In this document: positions 17,288 through 26,482 of the stretch, one piece after another | Layout of the letters: every line of letters begins with the position of its first letter | How positions within the stretch are numbered: position 1 is the stretch's first letter | From: Euryarchaeota archaeon UBA486 | Lineage (GTDB): Archaea; Thermoplasmatota; Poseidoniia; Poseidoniales; Poseidoniaceae | Length of the DNA: 64,000 nucleotides | NCBI GenBank assembly: GCA_002497765.1 | Contig: DAET01000046.1 | Location: 82,429-146,428, forward strand | Reading direction: 5' to 3' | Translations under genes and position numbers: made by a program | The notes under the pieces: generated by a model | What the model was told of the DNA's origin: nothing | Seen by the model: only the letters and a program-made list of their open reading frames with translations | The model's database searches: none

Positions 17288-18130
17288 TCATCGGTGCTTC
17301 CAAACCGCTGTTTCACGGTTCATGAAGGCCTGGACACCGATTTCCTTGTCTTCACTGTCAAACAGACCGGCGAAGGCGATGGCTTCGATTTCCACACCGT
17401 CGGTGAGACCTTCGTCAAGGGCAGCGCGCACCGTGGCCTTGCCGACACGCAGAGCGAGCGAGGATTTGCTACCAATTCGACGGGCCATGGCCATGACGGT
17501 GGATTCCAATTCCTCCGGTGTGACCACGTGGTTGACCAGCCCGATGCGCTGCGCCTCATCGGCTGGCACCATGTCGCCGGTCATGATCATCTCGTGGGCC
17601 TTGCCGTAACCGACCAAACGCTCCAACCGTTGAGTGGCGCCGTAGCCCGGAATGAGGCCGAGGTTAATTTCAGGCGTGCCAAAGGTGGAGCGGTCGCTGG
17701 CGATGCGAATGTCGCACGAACACGCCACCTCGCATCCACCGCCCAGAGCAAAACCGTCAACCATGGCGATGGTGGGCTTGCTGAGGTTCCACAGCGCTTC
17801 AACGGCGTTGTTCTTGAATCGCTCTCGGATGACTTGGCTGCCCGCACCAGCAAACTCGGTGATGTCGGCGCCTGCGACGAAGGCATGCGGCTTGGCTCGC
17901 TTCCCTTCGGGAGGTGCGTTGGGCGACGCGCCGGTGACCACCAGGACGCGCACGTCATCGGTGGCCTCCATCCAATCGCAAACGGCCTTGAGGGAGGCCA
18001 AGACCTCGTCGTTGAGAGCGTTCAGTTTGTCCGGTCGGTCAATGGTCATGCAGGCGATGAAACCGAGGTTGTCTTCATCGCTGATGGCGTGCAGGTCAAC
18101 CTTCATCACGTCGCTTTGTGGGGGGTTCAT
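17288..18130 (-). CDS. Enoyl-CoA hydratase (crotonase family)
   Basis: It adds water across trans-2-enoyl-CoA in beta-oxidation. Both catalytic glutamates are in place: E134 in GGGCEVAC and E154 in GTPEINLGLIPGYGATQRL. The oxyanion-hole region FVAGADITEF (84-93) is normal. The ATG at 18130 is the first ATG in frame; the frame is open to a TTG at 18178. It is one of three crotonases in the window and the one most like a standard short-chain hydratase. It is divergent from the ABC transporter pair, with a 94-bp gap. Confidence 0.88.
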   Translation of the reverse strand: MNPPQSDVMKVDLHAISDEDNLGFIACMTIDRPDKLNALNDEVLASLKAVCDWMEATDDVRVLVVTGASPNAPPEGKRAKPHAFVAGADITEFAGAGSQVIRERFKNNAVEALWNLSKPTIAMVDGFALGGGCEVACSCDIRIASDRSTFGTPEINLGLIPGYGATQRLERLVGYGKAHEMIMTGDMVPADEAQRIGLVNHVVTPEELESTVMAMARRIGSKSSLALRVGKATVRAALDEGLTDGVEIEAIAFAGLFDSEDKEIGVQAFMNRETAVWKHR

Positions 18131-18224
18131 GGCGCCACTGAAGGCTCCCCTCTTCTTGATGTCATCGCCATGCTTCAATGAAGCACAACCAAGGTATGAT
18201 AATTCAAAACGAAATCAACGGTCT

Positions 18225-19010
18225 ATGGCTGGGGACAAAGAACCGATGGTCAGCGCCGTGGATATGGCGAAGAAATACGGTGATTTCATCGCCCTTCATC
18301 CACTCAATGTGGAAGTTCATGCTGGTGAATTCTTTGGCGTGTTTGGACCCAACGGCGCCGGAAAATCCACTTTCATCAAGCTCTTGACCGGGCAACTCCG
18401 GCCGAGCAAAGGGCGCATTGAGGTGCTCGGCGTGGACGCCGTGAATGACCCTCAGAAAGTCAAGGCCAACATTGGCATCGTACCCGAGTCGGAATCACCA
18501 CCCTCGTTCCTGACGCCGGCTGAATTCCTCGAGTTCGTGGCTCGTCTACGTGGCGTTGAGAACATGAAGGCCAAGGTTGAGCACTGGCTCGAATGGTTTG
18601 GCCTCCAAGACAAGCGAGACACCATGTGCAAGGACCTCTCCAAGGGTCAGCGCCAGAAGGTGATGCTCGCCAGCGCGTTCATCCACAAGCCGAAACTCTT
18701 GTTCCTCGACGAACCGTTCGCTAACCTTGACCCAATTTACCAGCGGAAATGCCGGGAGTGGCTGCTGGAGCATGTGGCTGATGGAGGCACGATTTTCCTC
18801 TGCTCGCACGTGCTTGAAATGGCTGAACGCATGTGCAACAGAATGGCGATCATCAACGACGGAAAAGTCCTTGCAGCGGGGACGGTTAAAGGGCTCAAAC
18901 AATCGGAAGAGGAGACCTTGGAAGACGTCTTCATTCGTTTGGTCGGTCGTTCCATCGAGGACGTTGAACGCCTCAGCGATGAAGGGGTCACGGACGATTC
19001 GGAGGAATGA
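18225..19010 (+). CDS. ABC transporter ATP-binding protein (ABC-2 export type)
   Basis: The 261-residue ATPase powers the membrane partner encoded directly after it. Walker A is GPNGAGKST, the signature is LSKGQRQKV, Walker B is LLFLDEPFANLD and the H-loop is CSHVLE. The family resembles CcmA/NatA-type exporters that work with ABC-2 permeases. The ATG at 18225 (MAGDKEPM) gives normal length; the frame is open far upstream through the antisense crotonase. The stop overlaps the permease start by 4 bp (ATGA), so the two are translationally coupled. Substrate is unknown. Confidence 0.92.
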   Translation: MAGDKEPMVSAVDMAKKYGDFIALHPLNVEVHAGEFFGVFGPNGAGKSTFIKLLTGQLRPSKGRIEVLGVDAVNDPQKVKANIGIVPESESPPSFLTPAEFLEFVARLRGVENMKAKVEHWLEWFGLQDKRDTMCKDLSKGQRQKVMLASAFIHKPKLLFLDEPFANLDPIYQRKCREWLLEHVADGGTIFLCSHVLEMAERMCNRMAIINDGKVLAAGTVKGLKQSEEETLEDVFIRLVGRSIEDVERLSDEGVTDDSEE

Positions 19011-20704
19011 ACGTGGCCGGGACCTTCGTCGAATCGCGTCCGTGGACGGACGAAGATTTCAGCGAGCCGGGCCCGCTTGGGACGTCCTCTCACGGCGTCA
19101 CGTTGAACGAACCGCTTCGAGGTTGGGCTTCGTTTTCCGCCACCTTTCGTGTGATGTTCATTGAGGAAGGTCGCAAGAGCGTTGAATTCGCAAAAAAGCG
19201 CCAGATGGTGCTCTTTCCGCTGTTGCTGACGCTGGTCACCGCCATTTCGACCATTGGCCTACAGTTTTTGGTGGGCGATTCCACCGCACAAACCTCGGAC
19301 ATTGATGCCAAGACCTTCACCTGGCAGGAACTCCGCTTTGCTCTCCACCTGCCGATGTTCATGTTCTCCTTGGGCATGGGCACCTTTGCGTTCATGGGCC
19401 GTGATGCCATCGTTCGACGAACGGGTACCAAGAATTTCCTTCTGGCTGCACCTGCGCTTCAACCGCTCCCCAATTCCATGGCGCATTTCGCCTACTTCGT
19501 CAAGGACTTGCTGTTCTACGTGATGCTGATTCTCTCCCCCATCATCGCCGGTATGGCGCTGGGCATCCTCCTTGACGGGTTTGCTGGTATCCGAACACCG
19601 CTGTTGTGGAGTTCGCTCCCGTGGACATGGTTGGCCATGGCCACGACGCTGGGTCAAGGCCTGGCGCTCTCGTTCCTGGCTTCGTCGCTGTGGCTCCGTG
19701 GACGGCCGTTCACCGTGGTTGGGCCGTTGGCGATCGTGGCCGTTGGTATCGCTGTGGGCGTGGGTGTGTTGCCCGCCGATGTCCTGCTTTGGGGCCTGGC
19801 AGCTCAGTCAAGTCAGAGCGGCCTTGCGATTCTTCTGGGGTTGCTTCTTTCGCTGGGCATCGGATTGATTGCTTCGCTGCTCATCCTCGACGACTTTGAC
19901 GTGAGTGTGGTTGAGCGGGGTGATTTGCTGGCACCGACCTACGCCCGCCTCGGTTTCCTTGGCCGCGGTCACATCCGCCTCATCGTGGCGAAGGAATTTG
20001 TTGACCTGTTTCGGTCGGGAGCCATCAAGAAGATGACCGTGTCCTACGCCATTCCCCTCCTCGTGTTGTTGGGCATGGCGTGGCTGGTGGACTTTGCTGA
20101 GGCTCCCATTCCCATCAACCTGCTCTCCTACGCCCCGTTCCTCGGGTTCTTCGGGTTCAATTTCTACTCGTGGTTGACCATCCTTGACTCCCCAGATTTC
20201 ATGAACGGGTTGCCGCTGAAAGTTCCCGATTTGATTCGGGCGAAAGTGGTGGTGTATTTCCTCGCTACGTCTTGGATTTCGCTGATTTTCATCGTCTTGA
20301 TGGCGTGGCGACTGGACGAATGGGCTTCGTTGCCCACCAGCATCATCGTGATGTTTGCCAACTCGGTCTACATCGTTGCGCTCACGGCCTTCTTGATGGG
20401 CTTGCGACCCAACAAAGCCATTTTCGACGCTTCGATCATGGTTTGGTTTTGGATCGGAACCGTCCTGCCCCTGCTGGGCCTCTTCCTGCTCTCGTTCACG
20501 CAAGGCGATGTGAGCCTCTACGGTAACTGGTGGGAGCGAGCGAGTCAAGACGGGTTAGCGGCCACCGCTCAAATGTACGATGAAACCATGGTCCAACAGG
20601 GTTACATGGGCATGATCGCCATCTCCATCGGCCTCATCTTCGCTTCGGCCTTGCTTTGGAAATTGATGGACACCCGTTGGGGGCGTTCCGAGTTCTCAAA
20701 TTGA
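19007..20704 (+). CDS. ABC-2 type transporter permease
   Basis: This 565-residue polytopic protein has about 12 hydrophobic segments, starting at MVLFPLLLTLVTAISTIGLQF and ending at MGMIAISIGLIFASALLW. A hydrophilic N-terminus of about 60 residues precedes them. It partners the ATPase at 18225-19010, with overlapping start and stop codons. The large size and even spread of helices suggest a fused pair of six-helix permease halves. What it exports cannot be read from sequence. Confidence 0.85.
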   Translation: MNVAGTFVESRPWTDEDFSEPGPLGTSSHGVTLNEPLRGWASFSATFRVMFIEEGRKSVEFAKKRQMVLFPLLLTLVTAISTIGLQFLVGDSTAQTSDIDAKTFTWQELRFALHLPMFMFSLGMGTFAFMGRDAIVRRTGTKNFLLAAPALQPLPNSMAHFAYFVKDLLFYVMLILSPIIAGMALGILLDGFAGIRTPLLWSSLPWTWLAMATTLGQGLALSFLASSLWLRGRPFTVVGPLAIVAVGIAVGVGVLPADVLLWGLAAQSSQSGLAILLGLLLSLGIGLIASLLILDDFDVSVVERGDLLAPTYARLGFLGRGHIRLIVAKEFVDLFRSGAIKKMTVSYAIPLLVLLGMAWLVDFAEAPIPINLLSYAPFLGFFGFNFYSWLTILDSPDFMNGLPLKVPDLIRAKVVVYFLATSWISLIFIVLMAWRLDEWASLPTSIIVMFANSVYIVALTAFLMGLRPNKAIFDASIMVWFWIGTVLPLLGLFLLSFTQGDVSLYGNWWERASQDGLAATAQMYDETMVQQGYMGMIAISIGLIFASALLWKLMDTRWGRSEFSN

Positions 20705-20760
20705 GCCTCAACGCTGTCTCGGGAGGTAGGTTCTTGAGCGGTAGGCGACGGCCGTGAACC

Positions 20761-21315
20761 ATGGGTCAAGTCGTGGCGGTGTGCGGCATGCCTGGCTCAG
20801 GCAAAGGTGAATTCGCTGCCGTTCTCGCTGAAGCCGGCGTGCCGGTTGTTTCCATGGGCGACATGATTCGAGCCGAGGTGCGCCGCCTCGGGCTTGATGA
20901 AGCCCCGCACGTGTTTGGTGAGGTGGCGGCCTCGCTGCGAGCCGCTCACGGCGAGGACGTGTTGGCGGTGCGCCTGTGCGACCGGGTGGACGAACTGCTC
21001 GTCGACCATCCGTTGGTGCTCATCGAAGGTCTGCGAGGAACGGCGGAAGACACCGTGTTCGCCGCCAGGTGGGGCGCCATCTACCGGACGGTGGCCATCA
21101 TCGCTGATGCCGAATTGCGCTTCCAGCGAACCCTCAAACGCGGCCGGTCCGAAGACGGTGACCGAGCGGCCTTCGAAGCCCGAAATCAACGCGAACAGGG
21201 GTGGGGTCTTGATGCCCTCATCGAGGTGGCCGCTGATAAAATCCACAACGATGTTGACCTCCCTGAATTTCAGGGCCGCTGTGAAGCGTGGATGGCCGCG
21301 ATTCTGAACGCCTAA
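20761..21315 (+). CDS. P-loop kinase-like protein (UPF0200 / nucleoside-phosphate-kinase-like)
   Basis: This 184-residue soluble protein has Walker A GMPGSGKGEF, SMGDMIRAEVRRLG and LIEGLR, as in adenylate-kinase and dephospho-CoA-kinase-like folds. The best recollected match is archaeal UPF0200, annotated as an AAA or nucleoside kinase-like ATPase of uncertain substrate. A dephospho-CoA kinase role is less needed here because a DUF359-type kinase is encoded at 44014-45051. It sits 56 bp after the permease gene, ahead of the pilus operon. Confidence 0.75.
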   Translation: MGQVVAVCGMPGSGKGEFAAVLAEAGVPVVSMGDMIRAEVRRLGLDEAPHVFGEVAASLRAAHGEDVLAVRLCDRVDELLVDHPLVLIEGLRGTAEDTVFAARWGAIYRTVAIIADAELRFQRTLKRGRSEDGDRAAFEARNQREQGWGLDALIEVAADKIHNDVDLPEFQGRCEAWMAAILNA

Positions 21316-21434
21316 ACCCGTGTGCCTCGACGGTAGGAAACGCGCCACAGCAGGGCGGTTTACGACCGATTTTCACCCAAGTGTTATAGTCGGGGAGATG
21401 TTGTAGCAAACTGCAATCGCGGGGGTTGGTGACC

Positions 21435-22958
21435 ATGGCAAGAAAAAAAGGCGGTGGCGGTGGACGACAGCGAGCCCGACAACGAGCGCAATACGATGAG
21501 TTGGACAAGTACCCCGTGATGCCTCCTCACGCCTTTGCGCGTATCGTTCGCGACAAGCAAACGCTCAACATCATCTACCAGATCATCGAACCTCCGCTCA
21601 CCAAGAAGGAACAAGAGCAACGAGACGAAATCATGGACATTTTCATTCGCTCCCTAACGGCAAACATTGAGGAGATCGACTCCAATCCCGAAGCCTACGT
21701 GCGGACGGCCATGGATAAGGTCATCAAATCCTACAGCATGAAAATCAACAAGAAATCCAAGTCGAAGCTGTTCTACTACCTCCGCCGCGACCTCATCGGC
21801 TACGGGAAAATGGACGTGCTGATGAACGACGTCAACGTTGAGGACATCTCCCTTGATGGCACCAACGTGCCTATTTTCGCTTACCATCGAAAATTCGAAT
21901 CGGTGGAGACCACCTGTGTGTGGGAAACCGACGAAGAACTGGAATCCTACGTCATCAAACTCGCTCAACGCTGTGGAAAGCACATTTCCGTCGCAGAACC
22001 CTTGCTTGACGCTACGCTGATGGACGGTTCCCGTATCGTCATGAAACTCGGGCACGAGATCTCAACCCGTGGTTCGGCGTTCTGTATTCGACGGTTCAAG
22101 GACGACCCGTTCTCCCCCGCCGACATCGTCGCCTTCCGAACCATGTCGTCGTTGATGGTGGCCTACCTGTGGATCGCCTTCCAGAACGAAGTCCCGATGC
22201 TGTTCGTCGGTGGTACGGCGTCCGGAAAAACGACCACCCTCAACGCCATGTGCATTTTCATCCCCTGGCAAATGAAAATCGTCTCCATTGAATCCACCCG
22301 TGAAGTCAACATTCCGCAACCCAACTGGGTTCCGGGCCTGACCCGACAAGGGTTTGGTGGTGAGAGCGACGACGGTGTGATCGGTGAGTTCGAGTTGCTC
22401 AAGGCAGCCTTACGTGAACGGCCGGAATACATCATCGTGGGTGAAATCCGTGGTGCTGAAGCCTATGTTCTGTTCCAAGCCATGGCCACCGGCCACTGCG
22501 CATATTCCACGGTTCACGCCGACTCCGTACCCTCCCTCGTTCACCGTTTGGAGAACAAACCGATCGACATCCCTCGTGTGCTCTTGCCGGCGCTGGAAGC
22601 CTGTTCGATTCAGATTCAGACCCGTATCAACGGACGCCGTGTGCGTCGCACCAAGCAAGTGGTGGAAATCGTCGGCATCGACCCCAACTCGATGGAAGTC
22701 ATCACCAACGAAGTGTTCCGCTGGGACGTGACCAACGATGATTTCATCTTCAGCGGCAAGTCCTACGTGCTGGAGAAAATCATGGTCAAGATCAACTACA
22801 GTCAGGAAGAGATGCGTCGTGAATTGCGAACCCGCAAGCGCATCTTGGAATGGATGGTGCTCAACGACATTCGCAAGGCTGACCAGGTTTCGCAAATCGT
22901 CACGGAATACTACGTCCGACCCAATGAAATTCTCGCCCGTGTGGACGGGTTGAAGTGA
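21435..22958 (+). CDS. Type II/IV secretion-type ATPase of an archaeal pilus
   Basis: This ATPase (508 residues) should power assembly of a type IV pilus-like filament. Walker A is GGTASGKTT (259-267), the Asp/Glu box follows in SIESTREV, Walker B reads EYIIVGEIRG (331-340) and the His box is STVHADS (358-364), all as in archaeal FlaI/TadA/VirB11 proteins. A basic N-terminal tail (MARKKGGGGGRQRARQRAQ) is extra. It heads a tight five-gene operon with two T2SSF platform proteins and two pilin-like proteins. The duplicated platform points to a Tad/Epd-type pilus rather than an archaellum, which uses one FlaJ. Confidence 0.92.
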   Translation: MARKKGGGGGRQRARQRAQYDELDKYPVMPPHAFARIVRDKQTLNIIYQIIEPPLTKKEQEQRDEIMDIFIRSLTANIEEIDSNPEAYVRTAMDKVIKSYSMKINKKSKSKLFYYLRRDLIGYGKMDVLMNDVNVEDISLDGTNVPIFAYHRKFESVETTCVWETDEELESYVIKLAQRCGKHISVAEPLLDATLMDGSRIVMKLGHEISTRGSAFCIRRFKDDPFSPADIVAFRTMSSLMVAYLWIAFQNEVPMLFVGGTASGKTTTLNAMCIFIPWQMKIVSIESTREVNIPQPNWVPGLTRQGFGGESDDGVIGEFELLKAALRERPEYIIVGEIRGAEAYVLFQAMATGHCAYSTVHADSVPSLVHRLENKPIDIPRVLLPALEACSIQIQTRINGRRVRRTKQVVEIVGIDPNSMEVITNEVFRWDVTNDDFIFSGKSYVLEKIMVKINYSQEEMRRELRTRKRILEWMVLNDIRKADQVSQIVTEYYVRPNEILARVDGLK

Positions 22959-22982
22959 GGCGGCCAAACAGGAGTCGATAGC

Positions 22983-24002
22983 ATGGACCTGACGGCATGG
23001 CAACGCATCTGCAATCGGCTGCTCGGGCCGTTTGTCAAAAAGCGCGCCCGCAACGACAAGGAATTGTCGGCCAACCTCGTCAAAGGGTCGATGGGCATGA
23101 TGCCCGAAGTGTACCTCTCCACCGTGATCGTCACCTCGATTGCCATTGCGCTGATGTCGTGGGCCTTTGTGGCCATTTTCTTCATTCCCGACATCGGCGT
23201 CATCGCCTTTTACGAGAGCATTCAAGACGCCGCTACCAAGGACCCGTGCTTCGAATGGGAGTATTGGAACCCCGACCTTGTCGACCCTTCGCAGCCCGGC
23301 AACGGTTGTCCTGAATACGCCCTCCAGGTGTTCCCACCGGCGCTGAAGGTCATCATCGTCGCTCTCGGCGGATTGATCATCCCGTACGCCGCTTACGTCT
23401 ACAACAAAGGCGGCGCTGCTCGAGAAGCAACCCGCCGTGCTGACATGATTGAGAAGTACCTGCCCTACGCTGCCTCCTACACGGCGGCGATGTCGGCGGC
23501 CAACGCCACCCCGGCCAAGATTTTCAGGTCCCTTGCCATGAACAAGGACATCTACGGTGACGTGGCTGACGACGCTGCGATGATCTATCGCGACATCACC
23601 CTTCTCGGCTACGACCTCATCACTGCGATGAAAATGAGTGTCGACCGGGCCGCTTCGGTGTGGTTGACAGAATTTTTCCAGGGCATGGTCGGCACCCTCA
23701 CGGCCGGTGGCCAGCTCAAGCTGTTTTTCCTGAACCGCGCAGAGCACTACATGCGTGAAAACCGCACCCGTCTCGGGCAATTCCTCGAGTCGATTGCCCT
23801 GCTGGCCGAGTCCTACATTGTGGTCGCCGTCGCTATGCCGCTTTTCCTGATCGTCATGCTCGTCATCATGTTCTGGGTGTCGGGTTCAGGCGCGCAGATG
23901 AGCGAAGGCATGCTGTACGGCATCGTGTTGGGTTTCATCCCAATGATTCACATCGCCTACGCCATTCTCGTGTGGACCAGCAGCAAGGAGCAAGAAATGT
24001 GA
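22983..24002 (+). CDS. Pilus inner-membrane platform protein 1 (TadB/FlaJ-like, T2SSF domain)
   Basis: This 339-residue membrane protein has a T2SSF cytoplasmic domain (YLPYAASYTAAMSAANATPAKIFRSLA region) between two pairs of helices. Helices lie near residues 50-75, 115-140, 275-300 and 310-330. Between the first two is an extracytoplasmic loop with two cysteines (DPCFEWEYW and GNGCPEY), possibly a disulfide. It follows the ATPase by 24 bp and precedes the second platform protein by 14 bp. The protein should anchor the ATPase and move pilin subunits. Confidence 0.87.
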   Translation: MDLTAWQRICNRLLGPFVKKRARNDKELSANLVKGSMGMMPEVYLSTVIVTSIAIALMSWAFVAIFFIPDIGVIAFYESIQDAATKDPCFEWEYWNPDLVDPSQPGNGCPEYALQVFPPALKVIIVALGGLIIPYAAYVYNKGGAAREATRRADMIEKYLPYAASYTAAMSAANATPAKIFRSLAMNKDIYGDVADDAAMIYRDITLLGYDLITAMKMSVDRAASVWLTEFFQGMVGTLTAGGQLKLFFLNRAEHYMRENRTRLGQFLESIALLAESYIVVAVAMPLFLIVMLVIMFWVSGSGAQMSEGMLYGIVLGFIPMIHIAYAILVWTSSKEQEM

Positions 24003-24016
24003 GGGGGTGAGGGACA

Positions 24017-25591
24017 ATGGCGCGCAAGAAGGACAAGATTGTGGTCAACCTCGACCTCCCCAAGGACGATACGACGCTAACCAAGCTCTACGTCATCTTG
24101 TTCTTCTCCATCATCCTCGGCTTGGGCAGCGGTCTGTTTTGGATCACCAACTCCGGGTTCGTCCCCACGGCCAACGGTGAACCGATGTTCACCAACCTCT
24201 ACTGCGGTGCCACGGCTCAAGATGAACTTGGCAATCCAACGGGCGAATTTTTCCAAACCAACCAGAAGCCAACCTACACGGCGAACCAAACCTGTTCCAT
24301 CCTCCAGGACAGCCCCGACCGCATCACGTGGGAAGATGAGGAATGGACCATGGTTACCAAGCGAGGCAAAAATTTCGACGTCCCCGGAGTTCCTGATTCC
24401 GCCACAGGCGGGACTGCCGTGCTCCAGCCGCTCTGGCTGAACTACACGGTTGAAGCCTCGGGGTCGTACGACTACACCGTCGCCATCCGGACGTCCTCCG
24501 GTGATATTCTCGAGTTCGAGAACGAAACGGCGAACTCCGGTGCACAGCAGCTCTACATGGTTACGATTCCACCGGACACGCGCTACGAACTCATCTTCAT
24601 GTCCTCGCAGGAAGGCCAGTTCCTGCAAACCATCACCTTCGACATGACCGTTCACTATCAGGACGGTATCCCCACGAACATGAACAACAAATCGTTGTGG
24701 TTGGGACCTGCCTTGGAAGCAGGACCGTTGAAGGTTCACCCGACCATTTTCCTCAACTTCTTCGGTCTGACGTTCTTCTTCTTCATCTTCCCAGCCTCGT
24801 ACTACTGGGAGCGCGTTGAGAACGAGAAGAACGAGGTGGAAGAGAAGTTCCCAGATTTCCTTCGAGACCTGGCTGAATACTGGAAAGGTGGTCTCTCCAT
24901 GACCGTCGCCGTCCAAACCCTGGCGACATCGGAATACGGTGCTCTCAACGACGAAGTCAAGAAAATGTCCGACCAGTTGAGTTGGGGTGTCAAGTTCTCT
25001 GATGTGATTGGCCAGTTCGCTGAACGGGTCGGCACCCCGCTCGTCCGGCGTGCCATCACGCTCATCGCCGAAGCCGACCGTGCGGGTGGGAAAATTTCGG
25101 ACATTCTCGTCACGGCTGCCAACGACTCCCGTGAATTGAAGTTCCTCGAGGGTGAACGCAAACGAGCCATCGGTTCGTACATTGCGGTCATTTGGACGTC
25201 GTACTTCGTTTTCCTCGGCGTGATCGTCGTTCTGGCCAAGGTGTTTATTCCCGCTATTGCAGGTTCGAACTCCGGCGGTGAAGACGGCGGCGACAGCGGC
25301 GGTCAAACCATCGGGAACATGACCATTCGAAACATCGACCCGCTGTTCTTCCTGACGATTTTCTACTACGGCGTGACCATGCAAGCGCTCGGTAACGGTT
25401 CCATGGCCGGCTTGATGGCCACCGGTCGTTTCTCGACCGGATTCAAGCACTCGGGAATGATGATCGTCGTCGCCCTCGTCATCTTCAACCTCGTCGCCTT
25501 TTCGCCCGACCTCATCGGCATCACGGAAGTTCCCGGGCTGAACCCCTCCTCGGGAACCTTCGTTCCTTCCCCGCTCTACTTCGGAGGCTGA
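24017..25591 (+). CDS. Pilus inner-membrane platform protein 2 (TadC-like) with large ectodomain
   Basis: The 524-residue protein has one helix at residues 22-44, then a segment of about 195 residues outside the membrane (45-240). That segment has two cysteines, many Thr/Asn and a beta-rich look. A second helix (241-263) and the T2SSF domain (EKFPDFLRDLAEYWKGG onward) follow, then C-terminal helices. The ectodomain is not part of usual TadC/FlaJ proteins. It follows platform protein 1, which fits the duplicated-platform pattern of Tad/Epd pili. The ectodomain may contact the filament or the cell surface layer. Confidence 0.87.
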   Translation: MARKKDKIVVNLDLPKDDTTLTKLYVILFFSIILGLGSGLFWITNSGFVPTANGEPMFTNLYCGATAQDELGNPTGEFFQTNQKPTYTANQTCSILQDSPDRITWEDEEWTMVTKRGKNFDVPGVPDSATGGTAVLQPLWLNYTVEASGSYDYTVAIRTSSGDILEFENETANSGAQQLYMVTIPPDTRYELIFMSSQEGQFLQTITFDMTVHYQDGIPTNMNNKSLWLGPALEAGPLKVHPTIFLNFFGLTFFFFIFPASYYWERVENEKNEVEEKFPDFLRDLAEYWKGGLSMTVAVQTLATSEYGALNDEVKKMSDQLSWGVKFSDVIGQFAERVGTPLVRRAITLIAEADRAGGKISDILVTAANDSRELKFLEGERKRAIGSYIAVIWTSYFVFLGVIVVLAKVFIPAIAGSNSGGEDGGDSGGQTIGNMTIRNIDPLFFLTIFYYGVTMQALGNGSMAGLMATGRFSTGFKHSGMMIVVALVIFNLVAFSPDLIGITEVPGLNPSSGTFVPSPLYFGG

Positions 25592-25595
25592 CGGC

Positions 25596-26036
25596 GTGCG
25601 TCACGACGAAGAAGCCCAGATTCACATTCTGGAAATGTTGACGCTGTTTTGGCTGTTCTTCATGTCGGCCACCTTCTTGATTCGCGTTCACGTTCCCGAT
25701 TCTGCCTCTGTCGCCCTTGACTCATCCTTGGAGATGGCGGCCGACGATGCCATCCGCTACGGTCTTGGCCTCGAGGCGGAGATTGAAGGCGACAGTCGTT
25801 TGGAGGAGTTGCTGGCCGATGATGCTCGGGAAGAGGCCTGCGAGTTGCTTCAGTCTGCCGTGGCGCCCGGAAAGGAGGCGAATTGTTGGCTGGCGAAGGA
25901 CAGTTCAGTGGCCACACCGCACGGAACGGTTGGAACGCCGGCCGGTGGCACGGTGGCGGTTCACCATCTCGTGGTCATCGGCCCGTACGTTTGGACGGTC
26001 ACGCTGGATGTTTGGGCCCGTGGAGGTGGTGCTTGA
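25596..26036 (+). CDS. Pilin-like protein 1 of the pilus operon
   Basis: This 146-residue protein starts from GTG (GGAGG 9 nt upstream). A short polar head (MRHDEEAQIH) is followed by a hydrophobic helix (ILEMLTLFWLFFMSATFLI), then an acidic helical body and a beta-rich C-terminus (GGTVAVHHLVVIGPYVWTVTLDVWA). The short head before one N-terminal helix is the layout of prepilins, with a Q-x4-E spacing that recalls EppA-processed pilins. The gene overlaps the next start codon (TGATG). The pilin assignment is by layout and operon context. Confidence 0.68.
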   Translation: MRHDEEAQIHILEMLTLFWLFFMSATFLIRVHVPDSASVALDSSLEMAADDAIRYGLGLEAEIEGDSRLEELLADDAREEACELLQSAVAPGKEANCWLAKDSSVATPHGTVGTPAGGTVAVHHLVVIGPYVWTVTLDVWARGGGA

Positions 26037-26482
26037 TGCGCGCCAGCCAACTGAAGGACGCCAACGCTGGACAGATGCTGCTCGCCACCGGTGTCGTGCT
26101 CCTCATGTCCTTGCTTTCCATGGCCATCTTCGGCGTGAAAGTGGCGGGTCTGACCTTGCCCCACGAGGCAGCATCGGACGACGTCATTGACACGACCGAT
26201 CAGGTGCTCGAGACGATACAGCCCCTGACACAGGCACGGATGGAACTCTGGATGGACGGCGGCCTTGAACCGCTTGAAGCAGCCGAACTTGGGTTCGAAA
26301 CCGTACACGACGACCTGCTTCACCACGGCGAATTGCGAGGCGTTGAAATCAAACTCACCAACATGGCTGTTTCGGAACTTGACAGCAACACGCTTCAGGT
26401 CAGCGCAGAACTGGGTGTCTCCGACGGCGAGGCCATGCTGAATTACGAGGTGGCGTTCACGCTCACCGTTCAAGCCTCGTGA
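26036..26482 (+). CDS. Pilin-like protein 2 of the pilus operon
   Basis: This 148-residue protein has a short head (MRASQLKDANAGQM), an N-terminal helix (LLATGVVLLMSLLSMAIFGV), a helical acidic middle and a beta C-terminus (LQVSAELGVSDGEAMLNYEVAFTL). Its start overlaps the previous stop (TGATG), so it is coupled to pilin-like protein 1. The layout is that of a minor pilin or pseudopilin. Its 3' end overlaps the convergent kinase gene by 13 bp. Confidence 0.68.
   Translation: MRASQLKDANAGQMLLATGVVLLMSLLSMAIFGVKVAGLTLPHEAASDDVIDTTDQVLETIQPLTQARMELWMDGGLEPLEAAELGFETVHDDLLHHGELRGVEIKLTNMAVSELDSNTLQVSAELGVSDGEAMLNYEVAFTLTVQAS

Noticed and set aside
20761..21315. Calling the P-loop kinase a dephospho-CoA kinase
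   Set aside because: A DUF359-type dephospho-CoA kinase is fused to the adenylyltransferase at 44014-45051, so this protein need not fill that role, and its motifs fit UPF0200 equally well.
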